Shown piece by piece: positions 21,700 to 34,016 of a stretch of DNA of 64,000 nt. The notes below the pieces were generated by a model. That model saw only the letters and a program-made list of their open reading frames with translations, ran no database searches and had not been told where the DNA came from. A program made the position numbers and the translations under genes. This DNA comes from Begonia masoniana (lineage: Eukaryota > Streptophyta > Magnoliopsida > Cucurbitales > Begoniaceae). Each line of letters starts with the position of its first letter. The stretch's first letter is position 1. The stretch is from the NCBI GenBank assembly GCA_022432975.1, contig CM039511.1:25039153-25103152 (forward strand), written 5' to 3'.

Positions 21700-23994
21700 T
21701 GTAACACCCGAGATTAAATTTAAAAGAATAATAAAATATGTTGTTTTAAGTAATTGAGTTTTAATTAATTGAAATGTAAAGTAAATAAATTTGATTGAAA
21801 TTAAGACGGGGAATAGGTTAATTTAATAACTAGATTTAACGAAATTCGTATTGGTCGGAAACACGGGAGGGCAAAATGGTAATTGAGGATTAATTAATGG
21901 TTAGTTTTATTATTATTATTATTATTATTTAATTTAAAAAAATAAATAAATAAAAACACAACATAATGGCCGAAGCCATTCTGTCGTGTTCGAGCACCCG
22001 AGGGAGCAGGGGAGACGGAGGCGAGGGGGGAGGCGACGCGGCACCGATCACCGGCGACTTCCGACGGTCTCCGGCCAGACGAAGACGAGGAGCAGGTTTC
22101 CGGCCTTCTCCGCGCGTGAACCGACTGGTAAGGTTGATTTTTGCCCTGTTTTCCGTTCTATCGTGGCCGAGAGTGACGAGCTCGATTGAGCTCCGATCAC
22201 CGGCCGATTTTGGGTGTTTCCGGCGTGGGTTCGCCGACCCTTGGACCGGCTTTTGTTGTCTGGTTGTGAGGAGTCCGATTTGGGCGTAAAACAGTGAAGC
22301 CCTCTTTAGGGCATTTCGGGTTTTTGCTTGTAGTTTGAGATTTTTGGTTAGTTTATGCTAATTGAGGGTATAGGTGGTTGATTGGAGAGGAATTGAGTGA
22401 GAATTGATGGAAAATCGGAAAGGGGAATTTTCCAGGTGAAGGGGCAGTTCGGGCTTTCTGAGTTTTGACCTAGTTACGGTCGTTTGTTTTAAAATTCCTT
22501 TTGGCAGGTTAAAATAAGTTATTAGAGGAGTACGTGGCCGCTGGAATCGTTCGATTCTGATAACCGACGCAAAAGTTACGCGCGTTTGAAGTTTCGGGTC
22601 TGTTTTTACCGAACACAAATTAGTGGCCCGTTTAGATAGGTTTTAGTTGGATTAGGCTAGAAATAGTAGTTTGAGAGTTAATTGGTGAAAGTAGGCTTGA
22701 TTTTAATGAAGTTTGAATTATTGTCGTAGGTCGAGCTGTAGATGGACAGGTAACCGAGTAACCTCAGCGAGCTAGGACGCCAGGTAAGTAGAGAATGAGT
22801 GTTTGTTGCCTTCGGTCCTACACCATAGAACGGTAGGGTTTGTTTGCTTGTTTGTTATGTTTTGCTTTGTGTCATGCATCGTGTGCCATGCATCATTGTT
22901 TTATAAACTACGAAACCACGTGTTTTGCATGCTTGAGTGGTGAGGATGAAATGGAAGATAATAAATGATTTGCAACTTGGTCTCGAGTAGAATAGCTTCG
23001 TTGGGCAAGTGGCTCGTTGAGCACCCCGCGAGGGATTTTACTCGAGATGCTATGCTAATGTACGTAATGCATCGTGAGTATGAATGCCTCGACCTGTTCG
23101 TGCTTGAAGTGCACAATGAGGATTCTACGATCGATTGGGGGAGATTCGTGTTGGCCGTCCTGGACTGTGTTGGGACGTGTGCCTCCGGTCTAGCTCCGTG
23201 AATCAAGGCGTGGCCGTCCTGGACTGTGTGGAGGGGGGGGGGGGGGGTGTGCCTACTTGATTCACCTGAAAGTGAAAGATAATTGCAACCGAAATGAAAA
23301 GAAAGCAACCGAGTGTGTAGAAACTGCATGTTAGGGTTGAGTCGAGCATTTAGTGTGTTGTTGTGCATTATTTCCCTACTTGCTAAGCGTTAGGCTTACT
23401 TTTGTGTTCTATGGTGTAGGTGGCGGAGGAGTTCGGGGCATGCCGGTGCAGGCAGTTGTCGGGGCGCCTCGACCATAGTCTTCGGAGGATGTGGGGTTTT
23501 ATATTTTGATTGTCTATTTTAGATGTCTGTTTGTGGAAATGATGGGAATGCTTAACTATGTGTATTTGTTGTTATAGTCATAGTTCAGGTTGATGTGTTA
23601 CCCTGTATTGTGGGTTTCTTCATTTTGGTTGATTGTTGGAGATTTCGTAGGTTGGTTAGATGGTTAGGAATATTCTGGATTGGATTTTATGCAGGTATTT
23701 AGCATCTTGGAGGTGCCATTTTCAGGTGTTACTTTGCCGAAATTTTCGGGAAGAACGCCGGGGTGCTAAAAGGTTAGGGGTCAGGGAATTGGTGAGTCTA
23801 GGCAGTTAGGTATGACGTAAGAGAGTTTCAAGAGACTTAGCTTTAAGAGAGCTTAGGGAGATTAGCTTTAAATTTCGCAGTGTCAGTTTTATTTTATGCT
23901 TTGAGGTTTATAATAATTATTTTAAATTATGTTTTAGCGTGAGATTGGTTAGCAAAATAGCGCTCCGAGCCAGGGTGGGTTCGGGGGCGTTACA
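21700..23994 (+). repeat. LARD 5' LTR
   Basis: TGTAACACCCGAG...GGGGGCGTTACA. It has a GC-rich leader (about 21966-22290), candidate splice donor CAG|GTAAGTAG at 22784, inverted arms CCTACACCATAGAAC (22817-22831) and GTTCTATGGTGTAGG (23406-23420), and a long G run near 23228-23248. Confidence 0.9.
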
Positions 23995-23997
23995 AGA

Positions 23998-24009
23998 TGG
24001 TATCAGAGC
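23998..24009 (+). other. LARD primer binding site
   Basis: TGGTATCAGAGC, three bases after the LTR, complementary to the 3' end of plant initiator tRNA-Met. This is the PBS commonly seen in plant LTR retrotransposons. Confidence 0.85.
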
Positions 24010-26375
24010 AAAGTGGTCGAGTCGTTCAAATGATTACCTGACACTGCCGGCCGCCATGCAACGTGCTTCATCGACTGTAAGTATTTCTTTACTTTTTGTT
24101 AGTTTATATTTAAGTTTGTTTGTTTTGGAACTATAATGGATTAGAAAATTCCGAGAGTACCGAGACAACCTCAGTGGATCCGGTGAGCCAACTTATAGAC
24201 ATAGTGAACTGATAGTTTGAATAGCTAGGAATTTATTGGAAAGGCGAAACAGACAGGGTAACATCCTTAGGATAGCTAGAAGTAGAGTTGAGCATAGAGA
24301 GATTAGAGAATCTCTGGATGAGAATGTAAGATTGATAAGGTAGGATTTTGTATCCTTAGATAGAAATGAAATCCTAAGTAGCAAACCTTTGGAGTTTTAG
24401 AAATAAATCCGAGTGGAGTTAGAAAAGTTTGAAGTTAGGGATGTAGGTACCGTTTTAGGAGTGTATTTTATCAAAGATGAGTGGGGATAAGTGAAAAGAT
24501 TATGCTTGGCATATTGGAGGAGCATTAAGGGTTGTCTGGTTATTGGTGTTATTCGACCTAGAAGCTACAACTTAAGGGTGGGAATAGAGACCGTTGAGTT
24601 GAAGAGTAAAAGAGAGTGGATTAGTTTTTACATTTTAGAGGGAATTTTGAGGAAATTAGTGAGTGTTCAAGTTAAGGTCTAAGGACGTATGAGTAGGTGA
24701 GTTATGGAAGACTAGTTGAAGTTGAAGAGTAAAAGAGAATCAAGTAGTTAGTAAAAATTGGAAATTTGGAGAGTGAATCTTGAACTTTGTATGAGTGTTG
24801 AGAAATTGGGAAAGGAGGTTAGAAATTTAGGAATTTATATGAGTGTTCGGTAGAATGTGAGTTGACAGGAATTTTTCACGAGCGGTGGTAGGTGCCTTAT
24901 GAATAAGCCTAAGTTAAAAAGTTTCAAACCGTTGAGGTAATAACTAACCTAATCTTGTGTCGATAAGTTGAGGATAGGAGATGAAAGTTAGAAGGATAAC
25001 TCGAGTGGTAGAGGAAAAGAGAGTAGATTGGTTAGTAAATTTTGGAGAGAAAACCTAGTGAAATGAGATATTGTATAAATGTTGAGAAAATTGTTAAGTA
25101 TGGAGACTATGATTTGAGGAGAGATAGAAATTATAAAGTGAAGGAATTTGCATGAAGAACGTTTGAGTGTATTAAGGATAAGGACTCGTATGTAACAAAG
25201 TTTGAAACCGTTATTTTCGTGATTGAGGAGATTAGTTAACTCTAATGAAAGATTAAGATAAAAAGATTAGTCATTAAAGATTTAGTGTTTCATGTGAAGT
25301 TGAGGAATCTAAAAGATATTGAATAAGAACGATACGAGTTAGAGTATGGAGCGAATAGTTGGGAAGGAGTTAGTTAAATCTAAAAAATTTATAAGGTCTG
25401 GTAGCAACTATGGTAGAAGTTGAACAAATTAAGCATAGTGAAGATAATTATGAGAACTCTGATAGTACTTGTAGTACTTGAAGAATGAGGAATAGATTTA
25501 AATAGTAAAAGTGTACAAGGATAGTGTCTGCATGATTAATGAAATGTCGTGATGGGAATGAAACGTTAGAGTAGTGGAGAATTTAGATTTGAGGATTTAG
25601 GATAAGATGTTATTTTGAGTTCTTGATGTTATAACATGGAGGTAGTTTTGGAGTTTTTTTTTTTTTTTTTTTAGATTTGAGGTCGTAATGTAAGTGTGTG
25701 ATGAACATTGGATTAGACAATTAAGTGACTAAATGAACTTAGCATGATTAGAAGTGGAGAGTTAGAACTAAGTTAAAGAGATTTAAGAGTCCTTGTGATA
25801 ACTGAACTAGTTCATGTCAATAGGTGTAGGTGTATGAGTAGGAGAGCTAGGGAGTACGGAGTAAGGTGAAGTTAAAGATTTTGGAGATGTAGTACCAGAT
25901 GAGTTTTGTCAACGCACAAAGTTAGGTGATGAGTTTGGAATGGGTAAGTTGAGAAAATGTAAGACTTTGAAGAAATAGTGAAGACATGAGAACTTGTCAT
26001 TTATGGTTGGTGAGTAGAAGAGAATGGAACTTTGAGGATTAGAGTAAGAAGGATATTGATTGAATTCTTGGGGTCACGATATTGAAGTGAGTTGAAGAAT
26101 TGAGGTAGTTATGTAAGGTCAAACGATGTTAAATAATAGGACGAATAAGATTGCTCCGTAGTGATAAATTTACTAGGTGATCAAGGATTTAAGTTGAGAA
26201 TTCAGTTAGAAGGGGTTGAGGATATGGATTAGATTATAGTTAGTGGACTTGTGAGTTGAGGCATGTAGTACCCGATAGGTGAGTAAGGGTATTGGGTAGG
26301 TGAGATGTGATGAGTACACTGAGAAATAACAAGGCCACAAATTTTGAGGACAAAATTTTTGTAAGGAGGGTGGAT
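24010..26375 (+). other. LARD internal region, non-coding
   Basis: Purine-rich and full of stop codons in all frames; no open frame above about 65 codons. A CTGTAAGTATTTC donor-like site and an ATGGATTAG follow the PBS, in the places where the Tekay element at 50494-50566 has its candidate leader intron and gag start. This suggests an eroded gag leader. A poly-T run lies at about 25652-25671. The end (26363-26375) is the polypurine tract. Confidence 0.7.
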
Positions 26376-28713
26376 TGTAACACCCGAGATTAAATTTAAA
26401 AGAATAATAAAATATGTTGTTTTAAGTAATTGAGTTTTAATTAATTGAAATGTAAAGTAAATAAATTTGATTGAAATTAAGACGGGGAATAGGTTAATTT
26501 AATAACGAGATTTAACGAAATTCGTATTGGTCAGAAACACGGGAGGGCAAAATGGTAATTGAGGATTAATTAACGGTTAGTTTTATTATTATTATTATTT
26601 AATTTAAAAAAAAAAATAAATAAAAACACAATAGAATGGCCGAAGCCATTCTGTCGTGTTCGAGCACCCGAGGGAGCAGGGGAAACGGAGGCGAGGGGGG
26701 AGGCGACGCTGTGCCGATCACCGGCGACTTCCGACGGTCTCCGACCAGACGAAGACGAGGAGCAGGTTTCCGGCCTTCTCCGCGCGCGAACCGACTGGTA
26801 AGGTTGATTTTTGCCCTGTTTTCCATTCTGTCGTGGCCGAGAGTGACGAGCTCGATTGAGCTCCGATCACCGGCCGATTTTGGGTGTTTCCGGCGTGGGT
26901 TCACCGACCCTTGGACCGGCTTTTGTCGTCTGGTTGTGAGGAGCCCGATTTGGGCGTAAAACAGTGAAGCCCTCTTTAGGGCATTTCGGATTTTTGCTTG
27001 TAGTTTGAGATTTTTGGTTAGTTTATGCTAATTGAGGGTATAGGTGGTTGATTGGTGAGGAATTGAGTGAGAATTGATGGAAAATCGGAAAGGAGAATTT
27101 TCCGGGTGAAGGGGCAGTTCGGGTTTTCTGAGTTTTGACCTAGTTACGGTCGTTTGTTTTAAAATTCCTTTTGGCAGGTTAAAATAGGTTATTAGAGGAG
27201 TACGTGGCCGCTGGAATCGTTCGATTCTGATAACCGACGCAAAAGTTACGCGCGTTTGAAGTTTCGGGTCGGTTTTTACCGAACACAAATTAGTGGCCCG
27301 TTGAGATAGGTTTTAGTTGGATTAGGCTAGAAATAGTAGTTTGAGAGTTAATTGGTGAAAGTAGGCTTGATTTTAATGAAGTTTGAATTATTGTCGTAGG
27401 TCGAGCTGTAGATGGACAGGTAACCGAGTAACCTCAGCGAGCTAGGACGCCAGGTAAGTAGAGAATGAGTGTTTGTTGCCTTCGGTCCTACACCATAGAA
27501 CGGTAGGGTTTGTTTGCTTGTTTGTTATGTTTTGCTTTGTGTCATGCATCGTGTGCCATGCATCATTGTTTTATAAACTACGAAACCACGTGTTTTGCAT
27601 GCTTGAGTGGTGAGGATGAAATGGAAGATAATAAATGATTTGCAACTTGGTCTCGAGTAGAATAGCTTCGTTGGGCAACTGGCTCGTTGAGCACCCCGTG
27701 AGGGATTTTACTCGAGATGCTATGCTAATGTACGTAATGCATCGTGAGTATGAATGCCTCGACCTGTTCGTGCTTGAAGTGCACAATGAGGATTCTACGA
27801 TCGATTGGGGGAGATTCGTGTTGGCCGTCCTGGACTGTGTTGGGACGTGTGCCTCCGGTCTAGCTCCGTGGATCAAGGCGTGGCCGTCCTGGACTGTGTG
27901 GGGGGGGGGGGGGGGTGTGCCTACTTGATTCACCTGAAAGTGAAAGATAATTGCAACCGAAATGAAAAGAAAGCAACAGAGTGTGTAGAAACTGCATGTT
28001 AGGGTTGAGTCGAACATTTAGTGTGTTGTTGTGCATTATTTCCCTACTTGCTAAGCGTTAGGCTTACTTTTGTGTTTTATGGTGTAGGTGGCGAGTTTTA
28101 TCCTGGTGAGGTAAAGAGGACAGCTGAGGACTAGGCCGCAGTCGGAGGAGTTCGGGGCATGCCGGTGCAGGCAGTTGTAGGGGCGCCTCGACCATAGTCT
28201 TCGGAGGATGTGGGGTTTTATATTTTGATTGTCTATTTTAGATGTCTGTTTGTGGAAATGATGGGAATGCTTAACTATGTGTATTTGTTGTTATAGTCAT
28301 AGTTCAGGTTGATGTGTTACCCTGTATTGTGGGTTTCTTCATTTTGATTGATTGTTGGAGATTTCGTAGGTTGGTTAGATGGTTAGGAATATTCTGGATT
28401 GGATTTTATGCAGGTATTTAGTATTTTGGAGGCGCCAGTTTCAGGTGTTACTTTGCCGAAATTTTTGGGAAGAACGCCGGGGTGCTGAAAGGTTAGGGGT
28501 CAGGGAATTGGTGAGTCTAGGCAGTTAGGTATGATGTAAGAGAGTTTCAAGAGACTTAGCTTTAAGAGAGCTTAGGGAGATTAGCTTTAAATTTCGCAGT
28601 GTCAGTTTTATTTTATGTTTTGGGGTTTATAATAATTATTTTAAATTATGTTTTAGCGTGAGATTGGTTAGCAAAGTAGCGCTCCGAGCCAGGGTGGGTT
28701 CGGGGGCGTTACA
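26376..28713 (+). repeat. LARD 3' LTR
   Basis: Near-identical to 21700-23994. It retains a ~50 bp segment around 28091-28141 missing from the 5' LTR. The second arm reads GTTTTATGGTGTAGG (28074-28088), which still pairs with 27487-27501 if one G-U pair is allowed. Confidence 0.9.
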
Positions 28714-28718
28714 TATCA

Positions 28719-30958
28719 CCTCTTAGAACATGCTCTCTTATGAAGTGATATCTGACATCTATATGCTTTGTTCTAGAATGCTGAATAAGATTTTTAGAAA
28801 TGTTGATAGCACTGGTGTTATCACACCGAATAGGAATCCTATCATAAAACAGATTATAATCTTTCAAAGTCTGTTTCATCCAAAGCATTTGTGCACAACA
28901 ACTGCCTGCAGCAATGTATTCACTATCAGCAATTGACAATGCAACAGAGTTCTGTTTCTTAGAATACCAGGAGACTAAAGATTCACCTAAGAACTGACAG
29001 GTGCCACAAGTGCTTTTCCTATCAACTAGACTACATGCATAATCAGAATCTGAATATCCAATCAGATCAAAAGTGGTGCCCTTCGGATACCATAAGCCTA
29101 GGTCAGGTGTCCCACTTAAATATTTGAAAATCCTTTTGACAGCAGTTAAGTGAGATTCCTTAGGAGCAGCTTGAAATCTAGCACAAAGACACACACTAAA
29201 GAGTATGTCTGGCCTACTTGCAGTCAGATATAGTAATGATCCAATCATACCACGATATTTTTTAATATCAACACTTATTCTTTTTTCATCTTTATCCAAT
29301 TTAGTTGTGGTACTCATAGGAGTCTTGGAAGACTTAGAAGATTCTAATCCAAATTTCTTAAGGAGTTTCTTGATGTATTTTTCTTGACAGAAGAAAATTC
29401 CATCAAGAGATTGACTAATCTGGAAACCTAAGAAGAATTTTAACTCCCCCATCATACTCATCTCAAATTCACTTTGCATGAGGGAAGAAAATTCATTACA
29501 CATGTTGACATTAGTTGATCCAAAAATAATGTCATCGACATAAATTTGAACTAACAGAATGTCATTCTCCTTTTGCATGGTAAATAGAGTTGAATCTGTA
29601 TTTCCCTTTTTGAAATTCCTTTCCTCAAGGAAATTCTTCAATCTATCATACCAAGCTCTAGGAGCCTGCTTAAGACCATAAATAGCTTTCCTTAATTTGT
29701 AGACATGGTCGGGTTTATCAAAAGTTTCAAAACCTAAGAGTTGCTCAACAAAAACTTCTTCATTGATGTAACCATTTAAGAATGCACTCTTTACATCCAT
29801 TTGAAAGAGTGTGAAGTTCTTGTAGCAGGCAAAGGCTAGGAGCATCGTAATTGACTCTAATCTAGCTACAGGGGCAAAGGATTCCTCAAAATCAATACCT
29901 TCTTCTTGAGAGTATCCCTTAGCAACTAGTCGAGCCTTGTTTCTAACCACAATCCCATTTTCATCCAACTTATTCTTGAAAACCCACTTAGTTCCAATGA
30001 TGGGATGATCTTTTGGCCGTGGAACAAGTTCCCATACCTTTATCCTTTCAAATTGATTTAGCTCCTCTTGCATAGCTAAAATCCAATTTTCATCACACTC
30101 GGCCTCTTCAAACTTCTTAGGCTCTACCTGAGAGATAAATGCTACATTGGCACAGAGATTCCTAAGAGAGGATCTAGTCTTAACTCCTAAAGAAGGATCA
30201 CCTAAAATTTCATCTATTGGATGGTCTTTGACATACTTTCACTCTCTAGGAAAAGTAGGATTTTCATCCTTGACAGGAATAATATCAAAAGAAGTAGAAG
30301 AGGGTTCTAAAGATTTTTCTACTTGAAGGGGATCACTAGGCTTTTCTAAAGAAAGAGAGTCCAGTTGTCTATCCAAAGAATCATCCTCATCCACATTGAT
30401 TGTGGGTTGAAGGGACTCATCAAAGTTGACATGAACTGATTCTTCTACAACTAGAGTTCTCCTATTGAATACTCTATATGTTTTACTTGAAAGAGAATAA
30501 CCAAGAAAAATTTGAAGATCAGATTTGGAATCGAATTTTCCTAAGTTATCCTTAGTGTTGAGAATAAAGCATTTACTACCAAAGGCTCTAAAGTATTTAA
30601 CAGAAGGAGTTTTTCCACTCCAGAGCTCATATGGAGTTTTCTCAAGAATAGGTCCTATGGAGACCCGATTGAGTACATAGCATGCTGTAAAGACAGCTTC
30701 AGCCCAGAAGTATTTAGGAAGAGAATTCTCATTGAGCATAGTCCGAGCTAGCTCTTGGTGAGACCTATTTTTCCTCTTAACAACACCATTTTGCTGAGGG
30801 GTTCTAGGGGAGAAAAAATTGTGCTCAATTCCATGCTTGAGACACAAGAGTTCAAATCTCTCATTCTCAAACTCTCCACCATGATCACTACGAATAGCTA
30901 CAATGGTGAGCTCCTTTTCATTTTTGAACTCTTTTCCTAAAGCTAGAGAAGGTATCAA
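28719..30958 (-). pseudogene. Copia-2 pol: integrase C-part, RT, RNase H
   Basis: Reading on the minus strand: integrase core (RSDHGGEFENERFELL, SPRTPQQNGVVKRKNRS), integrase C-part, RT with [14 protein letters not shown], and RNase H with [15 protein letters not shown] and [12 protein letters not shown]. The reading frame is joined from two pieces: a TGG-to-TGA stop near 30239 (FPRE*KYVKD) and a frameshift near 30956 against the upstream gag-protease-integrase piece. It is interrupted by the LARD at its 3' end. Confidence 0.9.
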
Positions 30959-32748
30959 ATCTCATCCTTTAACTTCAGAAAGAATACCCAGGTGAATCTA
31001 GAGAAATCATCTACAATAACAAAGGCATAGAATTTTCCTCCTAAGCTGGCTATATTGGAAGGACCGAAGAGGTCCATGTGAAGGAGTTGGAGAGGCTTAG
31101 AAGAAGAAATTGCATTCTTAGATGCAAAGGAACTTTTGATCTGCTTGCCCATTTGGTAGGCTTCACAGACCTTATCATTCACAAAGGATATCTTAGCGGT
31201 CCCTCTAACTAAATTCTCCTTAGTAATCTTAGCTAAGGTACCCATCCCTACGTGTCCTAATCTCCTATGCCAAGTCCAGCAGTCATTAGAAGAATTCACA
31301 GCAAAGCATTTTTCATCAGAAAATTCAATATTACCTAAATCAATAATATACACATTTTCTTTTCTATATCCTTTAAACAGTATAGAACTAGATGAGCTAT
31401 CTTTAATTATGCATGAATTTGATTTAAATATCACCTCATAACCTTTGTCACATAATTGACTTATGCTTAGCAGATTGTGTTTTAACCCATCAACTAATAA
31501 AACATTTTCTATAATAGGATTGATAGGGTTACCTATGTTGCCAATGCCAACAATTTTGCCCTTTTGGTTTCCACCAAAAGTAACACTTCCTTTCTTCTTG
31601 TTGACAACAACAAACTTAGATGCATCTCCAGTCATGTGCCTTGAACAGCCACTGTCCAGGTACCATTGATTCCTTAATGGAGACGCATCATCCTTATCTT
31701 CGTGTGCCATGAAGCACAGGTTGGCTACTTCCTCATCTTCTGAAGAAGAGGTGTCGCCTTCGCTGTCATCCCAAGTGGCCTTCATAGCCTTCTTCTTAAA
31801 CTTCTTGGGATATTTCTTGGCCTGTGGACAATCTGTCTTCATGTGGCCAGGCTTGCTGCACCCAAAACAGGTAATCTCCTTGTCTTTAGGAAATTTTTCA
31901 TTCCTTGGAAAACTTCTCCCTTGCAGCTTCTTCCTATGGAGAAACTTGCTGAATCTCCTAGTGAGGAGAGCAATGTCCTCATCATCTTCTTCTACTTCTT
32001 CCTCAGATGCTTCATTTTTCCTTGAAGAGGCTTTCAGAGCAATATCCTTCCTTTTATTTATCTCATTTTCTTTGAGATCTTCCTTATCATTGGCCCTCAT
32101 GGTTATCTCATGAGTCATCAGAGAGCCAATGAGCTCTTCAAGCTTGAGCACCTTTAGATCCCGAGCCTCTTGTATTGCTGTTACCTTTGCTTGCCAGGCT
32201 CTAGGTAGGCATCTCAAAATTTTTCTTACCTTTTCTTCACCTGAATAAATCTTACCAAGAGCTTTAAGACCATTAGTTATATTAGTCAATCGAGTGAACA
32301 TAGAACTAATGGTTTCTTCTTTTTCCATAGAAAACAGTTCATATTCATGAACTAACATGCTCAATTTACTCTCTTTTACTTGGTTCGTTCCCTCATGTGT
32401 TATTTCTAATAAGTGCCAAATTTCTTGAGCACTTTCACACCCTTGCACTCTATTAAATTCATCTCTATTTAGAGCACAATACAGTGTGTTTATCGCCTTG
32501 GCATTAAGGCTCAAGTTCTTTTTGTCTGTATCATTTAGTTCGTGTGAGGCTTTGGGGATCTTAACACCATTCTCTGTTTTAACAGCAACGTATGGACCAT
32601 TTTCTATGTTATCCCATAATTCATAGTCCACAGCTTGAACGTATATTCTCATTCTAGACTTCTAGTATACATAATCATTACCATCAAAGAACGGAGGTCT
32701 AGTGGTAGACTGGCCTTCTACTTGTGTAGAGTTTATGTTAAATGCCAT
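30955..32748 (-). pseudogene. Copia-2 gag, protease, integrase N-part
   Basis: The start is probably the ATG at 32748 (MAFNINSTQVEGQS). Trp in the DYVYWKSRM-like segment is replaced by a stop near 32663, after which the frame is open to 30955. SIRE-type gag helices are followed by a CCHC knuckle (CFGCSKPGHMKTDC), aspartic protease (WYLDSGCSRHMTGD) and the integrase HHCC zinc domain (WHRRLGHVGMG...CEAYQMGKQ). In the last of these, one Cys of the usual C-x2-C is Tyr. The integrase core begins HMDLFGPSNIASLGGK. The ORF ends by a frameshift after FFLKLKDEI. Confidence 0.9.
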
Positions 32749-32799
32749 GGTAAATGTATCACCAAGAATTCAAATACAACTTAGACAATGATTAACCTT

Positions 32800-32811
32800 G
32801 CTCTGATACCA
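32800..32811 (-). other. Copia-2 primer binding site
   Basis: Minus strand TGGTATCAGAGC, about 50 bases upstream of the gag ATG; initiator tRNA-Met type. A copia LTR ending TCCTACA is expected right next to it, but a gypsy-type LTR start (TTTAGCACCCGG) is there instead. Confidence 0.85.
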
Positions 32812-32813
32812 AT

Positions 32814-33371
32814 TTTAGCACCCGGTTCTATCGAACCAGCTCTTTTATTATTAATGGTATGATTAGTCAATAATTCAAGTAGGGTTATTAAATGACTAGA
32901 CAAGGGAACTAGAGTAAATTTACAATTTTCAAAAGTGGATAACGTATTTAAGGAAAGAGGGTTGGGTTTAATGCACTGTAGCCGCCACTAATTTCATACC
33001 ATTTTCTCTTCGGGTTTTCAGCTCAAGCAGCCGAGCTCTCTAGGCGATTTTCCTCGCCCGATTCTCCTTCAACTTAGGTAAGTTTTCTTCATTTCTCTTA
33101 AGTTTAAGCAGTTAGATAGCTGAGGGAGTGCAATGTGGGGATTTCGTGTATGCTGTGAATGAGTGTAGATTCGGGTTGGGGTGAAAATTTGGAAAATGCT
33201 TAGTGAATAGAACTCCTAACGGTCCACTTAAGTTTCAGAATGCTTTAGAATGAGGATTAGTAAGGATTGGCTTAATGATCTGTTTATGGTTCTAGGTGAG
33301 CATTTCCGAAGCAACTCCTAACCGAGTATACACCAGGAATCCAGGTAAGTGAAGTTTGCTTGAGCCTTCGT
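32814..33371 (+). mobile_element. Gypsy-type LTR, 5' part, ends at assembly gap
   Basis: Begins TTTAGCACCCGG, one base off the usual TGTAGCACCCGG. It keeps the group landmarks GTGGATAACGTATTTAAGG and GTAGCCGCCACT, and a candidate donor CAG|GTAAGTGAAG near 33344. It is cut off at GCCTTCGT, exactly where the first inverted arm would follow. Confidence 0.75.
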
Positions 33372-33471
33372 NNNNNNNNNNNNNNNNNNNNNNNNNNNNN
33401 NNNNNNNNNNNNNNNNNNNNNNNNNNNNNNNNNNNNNNNNNNNNNNNNNNNNNNNNNNNNNNNNNNNNNNN
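33372..33471. other. Assembly gap (100 N)
   Basis: Exactly 100 N, the conventional length for a gap of unknown size. The gap may hide the rest of the LTR at 32814, the copia-2 5' LTR and the middle of the outer gypsy LTR. Any reading through it is meaningless. Confidence 0.99.
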
Positions 33472-34016
33472 TTTCGGTCGATGTTGCACTGATAGAGTCA
33501 GTGTTATTTACTGTTGATCGTTAGCTATGGTATATTTGTCATTTGTGAATCGTGGAATTTGAGTGGTAGATGTGGGTAGTAATTTTGTCATTTTGTGATC
33601 GGTGGATGTGAGTGGTAGATGTGAGAAGTCGACGTGTCGTTCGGCTGACTTGAGCGGTGGATGTTGGTAATAGAAGATGTCTTTTGTTTCTGCTTCTACC
33701 GCTGACACTGTTTAGCGGTGGATGTCTTCTATTTCTGTTTCTACCGCCGAGACTATTCTGTCTCTATTTCTACCGCTTGAACTATTTAGCGGTAGATGTG
33801 TTCTGTTTTTCCTTTGTCTTCTTTCAACCAACTGTCTCTAATATTTTATTCATTTAATAAATGTTATTTTATACAAATGATTTTCCGCTGCAAGTTTTAA
33901 CGTTTAAAGGGTCAAATTTTGATCGTTGAATGAAATTTTAAAATTTTCTCAAAATGTCATAGTTCGGTTCAGTATTATGAGTAGCGAACCGGGTTTATAA
34001 AATTCGGGGCGTTACA
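33472..34016 (+). mobile_element. Gypsy solo LTR in EPRV, right end
   Basis: Ends TTCGGGGCGTTACA at 34016, followed by GTTTA (34017-34021), which matches the TSD before 16643. It contains several copies of an AGCGGTGGATGT/CTACCGC motif (33650-33800). This part probably belongs to the LTR that begins at 16643. Confidence 0.7.

Larger units (their letters stand above)
21700..28713 (+). mobile_element. Non-autonomous gypsy-related LARD
   Basis: A 7.0 kb element with two long LTRs (21700-23994, 2295 bp; 26376-28713, 2338 bp), exact TSD TATCA, PBS TGGTATCAGAGC at 23998-24009 and purine tract GGAGGGTGGAT before the 3' LTR. The 2.38 kb internal region has no reverse transcriptase, integrase or other recognisable protein. 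It ends with TTTTGAGGACAAAATTTTTG, closely like the end of the Tekay elements here, so a Tekay-type helper is likely. The LTRs look very similar by eye, apart from a ~50 bp deletion in the left LTR near 23424. Confidence 0.9.
17478..32811 (-). mobile_element. SIRE-type Ty1/copia element 2 (nested, 5' LTR missing)
   Basis: A minus-strand element containing the 3' LTR (17478-18852), polypurine tract, accessory ORF (19190-21262), pol and gag (21573-32748, interrupted by a LARD) and an initiator-Met-type PBS (32800-32811). It is inserted in a gypsy LTR after GTATG (17473-17477). No copia 5' LTR follows the PBS. A gypsy LTR begins there instead and an assembly gap lies 560 bp further on, so the right end is missing or misassembled. 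Confidence 0.88.

Noticed and set aside
23228..23248. G-quadruplex-forming G run in the LARD LTRs
   Set aside because: It is a simple homopolymer that differs in length between the LTRs and is prone to sequencing error; no separate G-tracts to argue for function.
33292..33489. Open frame across the N gap
   Set aside because: Half of its codons are N; it has no meaning.
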